Origin: CAYXUW01 sp964468375
GTDB lineage: Bacteria; Planctomycetota; Phycisphaerae; Sedimentisphaerales; Anaerobacaceae
DNA: 16,647 nt
Reading direction: 5' to 3'
Assembly (NCBI GenBank): GCA_964468375.1
Contig: CAYXUW010000051.1
Span: 1-16,647 of the forward strand
Position numbers and translations under genes: made by a program. A model generated the notes under the pieces. The model was not told the origin of the DNA. It worked only from the letters and a program-made list of their open reading frames with translations, and searched no databases. Shown one piece after another: positions 1 to 5,521 of this stretch (positions are counted from its first letter, which is position 1; every line of letters begins with the position of its first letter).

Positions 1-871
1 TCTCCACGGCCTGTTTGATATAGTCCAGGCCGACCGGCTCGGCGTCCGGCTTTGTGCCGGTGGAAAAAACAGGCCCTAAGCTTACGTAACTCGGCAATTC
101 CCCGCAGGCGGCGTTCAATTGCTCGATAGAATGGGTGCTTTTACCAATAATCAAGGGTGATAATTGCAGTTTACGCGCCTGTTCGACGGGCAAATCATTC
201 TGGCCGAGATGAACGCCGTCGGCGCCGGCTGCAGCCGCTATATCAGCCCTGTCGTTTATTATGCTCAATACGCCGGCGTCTTTGCAAGTCTTTGCGAATT
301 CAGCGGCTAAGGCGAAAAGTTTTTCATCATCGATATCCTTCGCTCGCAGCTGAATGCAGTCGGCGCCGCCGTTTATATAATGATTAGTCAGAGAAAATAC
401 CTCCGCGGGAAGGTTGCTGGTGATTATTACGTATAACCTGACGGATTTGAATTTTTCGGCTGTGTCGGCGAGGAGAACAATGTCTTTTTCGAGCGTATAA
501 GCGGAAAATCGGAGCTTTTCGATTGTTTGGGCGACTTCGGGATTAAGTGTCTGGGTCGTCTCGGCTAGCGTGCGCAATGACTCGGCAAGGCGCTTGCAAG
601 CGGCGGTGAGGCAGTCTCGCAAATCGCTGCGCCTAAGCTGGTTATCGACCGTCTTTCCCGCCCCTATATCACCTGAACTGTCGCGGGCGGCGATTAGCTG
701 GGAAGCGTCAAGCAGGGCGATGGCGGCGGAAAGTTCATGGCGGAGCTGTTTGGCACGGCTTGTTAAAGGAGCAGAGCTTAAAGAAAAACGGCAGAAATCC
801 TCTATTACGCGAAGCGCCTCGCGGGCGCGGTTGAAATTGGCGTCTATGATTCTGTAAACAGCGCGGGTCAT
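1..871 (-). CDS. thiE: ThiD2-ThiE fusion: HMP-phosphate kinase / thiamine-phosphate synthase (partial, C-terminus outside window)
   Basis: This makes thiamine phosphate in the cytoplasm. The ThiE part joins HMP-pyrophosphate to the thiazole phosphate. The N-terminal ThiD2-type domain is known in other phyla as a monofunctional HMP-phosphate kinase that supplies ThiE. I translated the minus strand from ATG at 871 and found 290 open codons to the window edge. Residues 1-135 fit ThiD2 (start MTRAVYRIIDANFNRAREAL, then RVIEDFCRF). ThiE begins near residue 144 (VRLYVIIT). It shows CIQLRAKD (172-179), INDRAD (205-210), DGVHLGQND (218-226), IIGKSTHS (241-248) and SLGPVFSTGTKP (264-275), the usual pyrophosphate- and thiazole-binding loops. 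The last part of the TIM barrel lies beyond position 1. No Shine-Dalgarno precedes the ATG, and a TATAAT lies 10 bases upstream. Identity is secure; the separate kinase role of the N-terminal domain rests on family knowledge. Confidence 0.93.
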   Translation of the reverse strand, partial: MTRAVYRIIDANFNRAREALRVIEDFCRFSLSSAPLTSRAKQLRHELSAAIALLDASQLIAARDSSGDIGAGKTVDNQLRRSDLRDCLTAACKRLAESLRTLAETTQTLNPEVAQTIEKLRFSAYTLEKDIVLLADTAEKFKSVRLYVIITSNLPAEVFSLTNHYINGGADCIQLRAKDIDDEKLFALAAEFAKTCKDAGVLSIINDRADIAAAAGADGVHLGQNDLPVEQARKLQLSPLIIGKSTHSIEQLNAACGELPSYVSLGPVFSTGTKPDAEPVGLDYIKQAVE

Positions 872-881
872 AACGGCTTTT

Positions 882-887
882 ATTATA
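882..887 (-). promoter_or_regulatory. Candidate -10 box for thiE, near-leaderless transcript
   Basis: The minus strand reads a perfect TATAAT here. Its expected start point falls about 4-5 bases before the thiE ATG at 871. No convincing -35 box lies 16-18 bases upstream, and there is no ribosome-binding sequence. If the promoter is real, thiE mRNA is almost leaderless. The match could be chance in AT-rich spacer DNA. Confidence 0.35.
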
Positions 888-1000
888 CGGTGTTAAGTAG
901 GTTTTGGACAGCAAAACCTGAAACGCGATTTGTTTACGTTAATTTCATATTTCAGGTTCAGCGCGGATAGCGGCGAGGATTTGTTAGCAGACTTTCAAAA

Positions 1001-1110
1001 ACCTGCTTGTTCCGCCTCCTGCTCGGATAATCTTTTTACCGTCTGCCTTTGGCGAACCACTGTTTGTTTCCGACTCGCGGGCATCCGGCTCCACAAGCAA
1101 TTTGGGTAAA
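1001..1110 (+). repeat. Intergenic hairpin repeat, copy A
   Basis: The left arm TGCTTGT (1004-1010) is the reverse complement of ACAAGCA (1093-1099). Between the arms lie GCCTCC, TTTACCGTCTGC (1035-1046) and ACTCGCGG (1073-1080). The right arm, TCCGGC plus 21 bases (1084-1110), matches the right arm of copy C at about 22 of 27 positions. ACTCGCGG is shared exactly with copy B. It looks like a diverged member of a dispersed intergenic palindromic element. The boundaries are estimates. Confidence 0.6.
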
Positions 1111-1220
1111 TAATAAAGCAATGCCTGGGTTGGTTAGGTATCACCTGTTTTCTAAAATCCCTCGGTAAGCTTCGTAAGAAGGAGAAAATTTGGGCAGTAG
1201 AAAAGTTGTAAAAAGATTTT

Positions 1221-1634
1221 TCAAGTGCCGGCCGACATCTTTTCTAAAAGGAGTTCCTTATATTTCATATCTGTCTTGAGTATATGGTTCGTCAGCCAGA
1301 TACTAAGGAATTCGGCGATTTCATCTCCGGTAGTGTCCTTGTTGTCCATAAAGTTGACAGCGAATTCAGCAGTCGTATTGATAAAATAGTTATGCTCTTG
1401 TTTGTGTGCCTCAAGGTTCGGATAGCCGTACTGTTGCATAAGCATTTCTTCATCTGTGAAATGCTCCCTGGAGTAGTTGGCCATTTCCCTAATCGTATCG
1501 GAAACTAACTCCATATCAACGGGCGAGCCGGACTGGTCGATGATTTTATTGATAATTTCAAACATATGCTGGTGCTGACGGTCGACCTTCTCTATCCCTA
1601 AGTTGTATTCATCTTTCCAGATTATCTTTTTCAT
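1221..1634 (-). CDS. Bacteriohemerythrin, single-domain di-iron oxygen-binding protein
   Basis: A 137-residue cytoplasmic four-helix bundle that binds O2 reversibly at a di-iron site. Likely roles are oxygen storage, delivery or scavenging. The ligand set is complete: H21 (RQHQHMF), H58 and E62 (EHFTDEE), H77 and H81 (EAHKQEH), H117 and D122 (NHILKTD). The N-terminal IIWKDEYNLGIEKVDRQH and the YGYP turn (69-72) are typical. Length matches stand-alone family members. There is no fused chemotaxis or GGDEF domain. The ATG at 1634 is preceded by GGGG nine bases upstream, a weak ribosome site. The gene stands alone, flanked on both sides by copies of the same intergenic repeat. An oxygen-handling protein fits a fermentative or microaerophilic host. 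What it delivers oxygen to cannot be told from the window. Confidence 0.95.
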   Translation of the reverse strand: MKKIIWKDEYNLGIEKVDRQHQHMFEIINKIIDQSGSPVDMELVSDTIREMANYSREHFTDEEMLMQQYGYPNLEAHKQEHNYFINTTAEFAVNFMDNKDTTGDEIAEFLSIWLTNHILKTDMKYKELLLEKMSAGT

Positions 1635-1727
1635 TTTTAAACCCCATTAGATTTCCACTGTCGAGAATATCGGCAGTTAATGGGAACGTATTGAAAAAAT
1701 TGTGATTAAACCTTCATCCGCAATGTA

Positions 1728-1795
1728 TTTACCCGTCTGCACCCGAATATTACAGCCGGCTGCGGCCGTCCGGCCACACAGGCAACTTGAGTAAA
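1728..1795 (+). repeat. Intergenic hairpin repeat, copy C (left part missing or diverged)
   Basis: It shares TTTACC(C)GTCTGC (1728-1740) and the right arm TCCGGC...TTGAGTAAA (1769-1795) with copy A in the same order and orientation. The right arms match at about 22 of 27 positions. No matching left arm was found upstream, so this copy is truncated or degenerate. It ends about 30 bases before copy B starts. Confidence 0.5.
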
Positions 1796-1823
1796 AAAAG
1801 GCTCCCGCAGGCGCGGCAGCGGG
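1793..1823 (-). terminator. Candidate intrinsic terminator downstream of the GYD gene
   Basis: On the minus strand CCCGC (1823-1819) can pair with GCGGG (1808-1804) across a 10-base loop. Seven T residues (1799-1793) follow after a four-base gap. It lies about 135 bases past the GYD stop codon and before the hemerythrin gene. The stem is short though all GC, so the call is moderate. Confidence 0.4.
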
Positions 1824-1824
1824 G

Positions 1825-1943
1825 TACTTGCTGTTGGTGCCTCCGGTTCGGCACTTTTCTCATTTTGCTTCGCGGCTGCGCCGCTGCGTAATACCAACGC
1901 TCTTCACTCGCGGCCTCCGGAGCCAACAGCAACTTTAGGTTAA
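1825..1943 (+). repeat. Intergenic hairpin repeat, copy B (best-formed)
   Basis: The arms TTGCTGTTGG-TGC-CTCCGG (1828-1846) and CCGGAG-CCAACAGCAA (1917-1932) form a 16-bp stem with one 3-base bulge. Inside lies a second small hairpin, GCGGC-TGC-GCCGC (1872-1884). The right part carries ACTCGCGG (1906-1913), as in copy A. The left part (1830-1851) matches copy A 1005-1026 at about 15 of 22 positions. It could act as a palindromic DNA element or as a long RNA hairpin in the 3' region of the GYD transcript. Confidence 0.65.
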
Positions 1944-1958
1944 GAAGCCCCGAGGTGC

Positions 1959-2261
1959 TTAATGGGCGCTCGGCGCCTTGGAGATAATTTCCTCGACCTC
2001 CGACGAGTTGAACGCCCGCATAGTCTGCGTCCTTACGTTGCCCAGCGAAGCTAGCCCCAGCATAACCGCCGTTGCCGTTTTATCGTTCGGCGCCTCCATA
2101 ATTATCACGACGTCATAGGCACCCATCGTCCAGTAAATCTCTTTGACTGTCACTCCCCCCTTTTGGGCCATAGCTTTGAACTTGGCGGCCCTGGTCGCCG
2201 TATCCTTAAAGTCACGAATCCCCTTTTCAGTAAAACCTACCAGTGAAACAAATGCAGCCAT
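1959..2261 (-). CDS. GYD-domain protein (small dimeric alpha-beta barrel type)
   Basis: A 100-residue soluble protein of the GYD family, small ferredoxin-like folds named for a conserved Gly-x-Tyr-Asp. The motif is at 47-50 (GAYD), followed by the hydrophobic strand VVIIMEAP. The opening FVSLVGFTEKGIRDFKDT is also typical. No catalytic function is established for the family, and I assign none. Translation is well supported: minus-strand AAAGGAGGT (2275-2267) lies five bases before the ATG at 2261, one of the strongest ribosome sites in the window. It sits 75 bases downstream of the MnmE-like gene on the same strand, with an AT-rich palindrome in between. It may be the last gene of the obg operon or be transcribed separately. 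Confidence 0.85.
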   Translation of the reverse strand: MAAFVSLVGFTEKGIRDFKDTATRAAKFKAMAQKGGVTVKEIYWTMGAYDVVIIMEAPNDKTATAVMLGLASLGNVRTQTMRAFNSSEVEEIISKAPSAH

Positions 2262-2280
2262 AATTGACCTCCTTTACTTT

Positions 2281-2314
2281 TATTAAAATCCGAATTCCGC
2301 AGCCGATTTTAATA
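2281..2314. repeat. AT-rich 10-bp inverted repeat upstream of the GYD gene
   Basis: TATTAAAATC (2281-2290) pairs with GATTTTAATA (2305-2314) across a 14-base spacer. It ends just upstream of the GYD ribosome site at 2267-2275. No T-run follows on the minus strand, so it is a poor terminator. It could be an operator or a leader hairpin. Confidence 0.4.
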
Positions 2315-2336
2315 CTCCCCGCAAACTCCCGCCACT

Positions 2337-3497
2337 TTATAATCGACCGTTTAAAAGTTCCGTTATGATTTCCACCGCTTCATCTTTCGATTTCGCCTCC
2401 CGAAGTTTTTTCAGAAGTTTTTCCTGCCGGTTGGTGAAGCACACGGCCGTTTTAAAATCGAAGTCTGTAACATCGCACATTTGCAGTATGGCTTTAGTAA
2501 GGTTAGTAATGCCTTTATTGAATTTCGCACTTGTTTTTATAATGTTTTGTAAATTTTCGAACGTTTTTGAATCCTCGATTTTCGGCTCTAAATCGCATTT
2601 GTTCACGACCGTTAAGACCTTTTTACCCGTCGTTTTCGCTATGAATTTTTCATCTAACTGCTTCGCTGAACCACTGTTATCGAGAACGAGCAGAACCAAA
2701 TCTGCCCTTTTTAAAAGCTCGACCGCCTTTTGTTGAGCCGCCTTTTCAATCTCGCCGTCGGCAGCTTCCATAAGTCCCGCTGTATCAATCAGTTCCGCAA
2801 ACAACGGCCCGATCCGGCACCGCCCGCTTACCCAATCCCGCGTTGTCCCCTCTAAATCCGCAATTATCGCCTTTTTTCGCCCCGTAAGCAGGTTTAGAAG
2901 CGTACTTTTGCCGGTATTCGGCGGCCCTGAAAGCACTATTGTGCACCCGAAAATAAGCAATTTCGCCGTTTCAGTGTCTTTAAGGATTTGCTCGGCGTCA
3001 GCTTTGATTTTTTCAAGAGATGTTGTGTTTTTCAGCCATTTTTCGGCCTTTTTGGTCAAACCTCCATCGATTTGGTTGGTTATTATTTTCGTGCCTTCGA
3101 GGGTCTTGGCCTGCGATTGGGTTAGTTTGGCCTCAAGCGCGATTGTATTCGCAGGTTTTTCCGCGGATAAGATTTTGCTCAGTAGCTCTTCTGCGGTTAA
3201 TAGCTCAGCTCCGTGTTTTTGCAGCAGTTGCATTATATCGGCAACAATAAGCGGATTACCGTGGCAGTGTATAGCGAAATTGCCGGTTCCTTCGCAGCCG
3301 ATTGTAACCTGGTCGATAGTTTCGGAACCGTTGCTGATTGTGCCGAGCAGGATTTTGCCGGTTTTGAAAGGTGTGGGCTTTGTTTTGGCCGGTTTGAATA
3401 TCTTTTTGATGATTACTTCAGTGTAATCGCCGAAAAGCTGAATTGTTGATATTGCGCCGGTTCCTTTGCCGGTCGTTACTGCAGCGAAGGTGCTCAT
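2337..3497 (-). CDS. Divergent MnmE/TrmE-like GTPase lacking the C-terminal CxGK motif
   Basis: True MnmE works with MnmG to modify the wobble uridine of tRNAs, using a K+-dependent GTPase domain inserted in a helical domain. This 386-residue protein keeps the layout. It has a weak N-terminal formyl-THF-type domain (1-100, with FAIHCHGNPLIV at 74-85), a helical part (100-180), and a full G domain: GPPNTGKST (191-199, with the K+-coordinating Asn), EGTTRD (216-221), DTAG (238-241), NKCD (299-302), TSAK (322-325). It departs from MnmE in three ways. It is about 60-70 residues shorter than the usual ~450. The conserved GEFTxRAF-like segment after the N-terminal domain is not recognisable. It ends ELLNGRL, before the region that carries the C-terminal Cys-x-Gly-Lys needed for tRNA modification. 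The frame is clean, so this is not an obvious pseudogene. It lies 12 bases after coaX in the obg-coaX operon. It may be a degenerate MnmE or a paralog with another role. Confidence 0.8.
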   Translation of the reverse strand: MSTFAAVTTGKGTGAISTIQLFGDYTEVIIKKIFKPAKTKPTPFKTGKILLGTISNGSETIDQVTIGCEGTGNFAIHCHGNPLIVADIMQLLQKHGAELLTAEELLSKILSAEKPANTIALEAKLTQSQAKTLEGTKIITNQIDGGLTKKAEKWLKNTTSLEKIKADAEQILKDTETAKLLIFGCTIVLSGPPNTGKSTLLNLLTGRKKAIIADLEGTTRDWVSGRCRIGPLFAELIDTAGLMEAADGEIEKAAQQKAVELLKRADLVLLVLDNSGSAKQLDEKFIAKTTGKKVLTVVNKCDLEPKIEDSKTFENLQNIIKTSAKFNKGITNLTKAILQMCDVTDFDFKTAVCFTNRQEKLLKKLREAKSKDEAVEIITELLNGRL

Positions 3498-3509
3498 AAG
3501 CCGGTTGGT

Positions 3510-4292
3510 TTACTCCTTTTCTTCGATATATTTGCGATATGCTAAAACGATGCCTTTGGTGACCAGGTTCGGCACGTACGAATCGATAAATTCGCAGTCG
3601 TCCTTTATTGCCTTGGCGGCCGAGCCGGTAATTACCGTGTGCGGCCATTTCCCGATTTCCTCGGCGTAGCGCCGAGTTATTTCCTGCAGAGTTGCGATGG
3701 CGGAGTAATACAGCCCGCAGTTTATGGCTTCGGTTGTGGTTTTGCCGTAAGGGGCCTTTGGTTTGGTTACCTTTATTTTCGGCAGATGGGCGGTATTTTC
3801 TTTTAGTGTCTGTGCGCTGATTTCAAAGCCCGGGAATATAACGCCGCCGAGAAAAATCCCTTTATCGTTTACAAGGTCTATTGTTACAGCTGTGCCGAAA
3901 TCTGCTACCGCCACAGCATCCTCGACCACCGCGTAAGCCGCCGCGGCTGAGACAACTCTATCTGTGCCGACCTTCTCCGGTTCATCCACCCAAAGAGATA
4001 TTGGCAATGGAATATCTTTTCCTATGACGAGTATTTTTTCGCCGATACTGTCTACTATTTGCCTGATGATTTTTGTCCAAGCGGGTTTTACACTGCTGAC
4101 AACGATGACGCCATTGTGTTTTTTTTCTGTAGAGCTTTTAATGAGGGGGATTTTCCCCCAGGCCGAGACTAAAATATCCGTGAGTTCTTTGCGTGATTCA
4201 CCCGGTATGGATTTAATGAACTGCTCCTCGTCCTTTAGATAAAGGCCGATTGTTATATTCGTATTGCCGATATCTATTGCGATTATGTTCAT
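3510..4292 (-). CDS. coaX: Type III pantothenate kinase
   Basis: It phosphorylates pantothenate, the first committed step of coenzyme A synthesis, in the cytoplasm. The type III enzyme belongs to the ASKHA fold and typically needs a monovalent cation. The 260 residues match family length. Motifs in order: phosphate-binding DIGNT (7-11), GTDR (109-112) with the catalytic Asp at 111, DFGTAVT (131-137), and GGVIFPG (149-155). The ATG at 4292 begins three bases after the obg stop codon, so translation is probably coupled. The stop lies 12 bases before the MnmE-like gene. CoA supply fits a metabolism that passes through acetyl phosphate and acetate, though nothing ties the two operons directly. 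Confidence 0.95.
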   Translation of the reverse strand: MNIIAIDIGNTNITIGLYLKDEEQFIKSIPGESRKELTDILVSAWGKIPLIKSSTEKKHNGVIVVSSVKPAWTKIIRQIVDSIGEKILVIGKDIPLPISLWVDEPEKVGTDRVVSAAAAYAVVEDAVAVADFGTAVTIDLVNDKGIFLGGVIFPGFEISAQTLKENTAHLPKIKVTKPKAPYGKTTTEAINCGLYYSAIATLQEITRRYAEEIGKWPHTVITGSAAKAIKDDCEFIDSYVPNLVTKGIVLAYRKYIEEKE

Positions 4293-4295
4293 ATG

Positions 4296-5300
4296 TTATT
4301 CAGCCGTGATTTTAGTTTCTTTAATTTTTTGCCACAGAAGCTCGATTAATTCTTTTACGCCGGAGCCGGTAACTGCCGAGATTGGATGGATTTGCTTTTT
4401 TATTTTTTTCTTGAGTTTTTTGACTATTTTACCGTCCGGGTCGAGGTCTATTTTATTAGCGACGATTACTTCTTCTTTTTGAGCCAACTTTTTGCTGTAT
4501 TGCTTTAGTTCAGCGCAGATAGTTTTGTAGTTGCTTGCCGGGTCAGAGCCATCTGTGGGCATTATATCAAGGATATGAACAAGTATTCGAGTTCTTTCTA
4601 TGTGTTTTAAAAACTCGAAACCGAGCCCTGTTCCGCTATGGGCGCCTTCAATCAGACCGGGGATATCAGCCATTACGAAACGTCGAAAGCCGCTTAGTTC
4701 AACGATACCAAGCACCGGTTCAATAGTGGTGAATGGATAATCGGCGATTTTCGGCCTTGCAGCCGAACAGCGGGAGATAAGCGTGCTTTTGCCTGCGTTC
4801 GGCATCCCAACCAGGCCAACGTCGGCGATGAGTTTTAATTCCAGCCGTATATTTCTTTCCTGCCCTTTTTTGCCTTGCTCGGCATATCTTGGGGTTTGGT
4901 TGGTTGAGGTTGCGAAGGCCTTATTGCCTTTTCCGCCTTTTCCACCGCGGCAAACGCAGACCTTTGTTCCGATGCTGTCGAGGTCTTTGAGCAGCAGGTC
5001 GAGGTCGCTATCATAGATGAGCGTGCCGGGGGGGACGGGTATTGTCAGGTCGTCGCCGTTTGCGCCGTGCTTGTTGCTTCCCTCACCGGGCCGGCCGTTC
5101 TGGGCGTGCCAGTGATGTTTGCCCGCGAAATCCATTAAGGTATCGAGGTTTTTCACTGCCTCAAAGTAGACGCTGCCTCCGTTTCCACCGTCACCGCCGT
5201 CGGGGCCGCCTTTGGGGATGAACTTTTCACGGCGTAAGCTCACACAGCCGTTGCCGCCATCTCCCGCCTTAACGTGGATTTTTGCCTCATCAACAAACAT
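4296..5300 (-). CDS. obg: Obg/CgtA GTPase, ribosome assembly factor
   Basis: An essential P-loop GTPase that binds the 50S subunit late in ribosome maturation and links it to growth state. In 334 residues it has the glycine-rich Obg fold at the N-terminus (GDGGNG 13-18, GGPDGGDGGNGG 31-42, RGGKGGKG 118-125), then the G domain: GMPNAGKST (165-173), TTIEP (191-195), DIPG (212-215), NKID (282-285), SAV (308-310). It lacks the C-terminal OCT extension of some relatives. The ATG at 5300 has only a weak GGTGAG ribosome site. It is the first gene of a minus-strand operon obg-coaX-mnmE-like behind a good promoter (5353-5381). In many bacteria obg follows rplU and rpmA. Here rpmA is about 5 kb away under its own promoter, and rplU is not in the window. 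Confidence 0.97.
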   Translation of the reverse strand: MFVDEAKIHVKAGDGGNGCVSLRREKFIPKGGPDGGDGGNGGSVYFEAVKNLDTLMDFAGKHHWHAQNGRPGEGSNKHGANGDDLTIPVPPGTLIYDSDLDLLLKDLDSIGTKVCVCRGGKGGKGNKAFATSTNQTPRYAEQGKKGQERNIRLELKLIADVGLVGMPNAGKSTLISRCSAARPKIADYPFTTIEPVLGIVELSGFRRFVMADIPGLIEGAHSGTGLGFEFLKHIERTRILVHILDIMPTDGSDPASNYKTICAELKQYSKKLAQKEEVIVANKIDLDPDGKIVKKLKKKIKKQIHPISAVTGSGVKELIELLWQKIKETKITAE

Positions 5301-5352
5301 TCGAATTTCTCACCGTAATAATCCGATTCATCAAAAGTGCCGGATTGAGTGT

Positions 5353-5381
5353 ATTATAGCGAAATTCTCTGCGATTTACAG
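5353..5381 (-). promoter_or_regulatory. Sigma-70-type promoter for the obg operon
   Basis: Minus strand: -35 CTGTAA (5381-5376, 3 of 6 consensus), 17-base spacer, perfect -10 TATAAT (5358-5353). The predicted start gives a leader of about 45 bases before the obg ATG at 5300. The -10 box and spacing are convincing; the -35 box is weak. Confidence 0.6.
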
Positions 5382-5434
5382 GCTATTGGTATTTATAAGC
5401 AAATAACCCCCTTTAATTAGGGATTATACTTGTC

Positions 5435-5462
5435 TTGTAGCCTTTGTGCTGTAGTGTATTAT
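5435..5462 (+). promoter_or_regulatory. Candidate promoter for the transaldolase-phosphoketolase-acetate kinase operon
   Basis: TTGTAG (5435-5440) and TATTAT (5457-5462) are separated by 16 bases, giving a leader of about 50 bases before the ATG at 5522. A second -10-like TATACT (5425-5430) has no -35 partner. The AT-rich region between the divergent obg and transaldolase promoters could also hold an operator, but I see no strong palindrome. Confidence 0.35.
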
Positions 5463-5506
5463 GAATGTTGTTTTGTGTGTGAGAGCGGATTAAACTGTAT
5501 GCCAAG

Positions 5507-5514
5507 AAGGAGGT
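5507..5514 (+). promoter_or_regulatory. Strong ribosome-binding site that fixes the transaldolase-like start
   Basis: AAGGAGGT lies seven bases before ATG 5522, an ideal distance. The in-frame TTG at 5516 is only one base away from it and is therefore unlikely to be used. Confidence 0.8.
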
Positions 5515-5521
5515 ATTGGTT

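Larger units (their letters stand above)
872..1220. other. 349-bp intergenic region between hemerythrin and thiE
   Basis: No credible gene was found on either strand. It holds the thiE -10 candidate at its left end, a 9-bp inverted repeat (915-923 with 950-958, 26-base loop, no following T-run) and repeat copy A (1001-1110). I looked for a TPP riboswitch upstream of thiE and did not find its conserved CTGAGA core on the relevant strand. Confidence 0.6.
1635..1958. other. 324-bp intergenic region between the GYD gene and hemerythrin
   Basis: Two small overlapping minus-strand reading frames (roughly 1706-1932) lie here, but both sit inside repeats, are rich in Arg, Ala and Pro, and have no ribosome site. 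I do not call them genes. The region holds repeat copies C and B and a candidate minus-strand terminator between them. Confidence 0.6.

Noticed and set aside
570..857. Plus-strand reading frame of 95 codons
   Set aside because: It lies antisense to the conserved ThiD2 domain of thiE and shows no recognisable protein features.
915..958. 9-bp inverted repeat as a terminator for hemerythrin
   Set aside because: The loop is 26 bases and no T-run follows on the minus strand.
872..1220. TPP riboswitch upstream of thiE
   Set aside because: The conserved CTGAGA core and the second conserved arm were not found on the minus strand.
1706..1932. Two overlapping small minus-strand reading frames (60-63 codons)
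   Set aside because: They fall inside the repeats, are rich in Arg, Ala and Pro from GC-rich palindromes, have no ribosome site, and share sequence only because the repeats do.
2908..3426. 172-codon plus-strand frame opposite the MnmE-like gene
   Set aside because: It is the antisense shadow of a real GTPase; its hydrophobic look comes from the complement of Lys- and Glu-rich codons.
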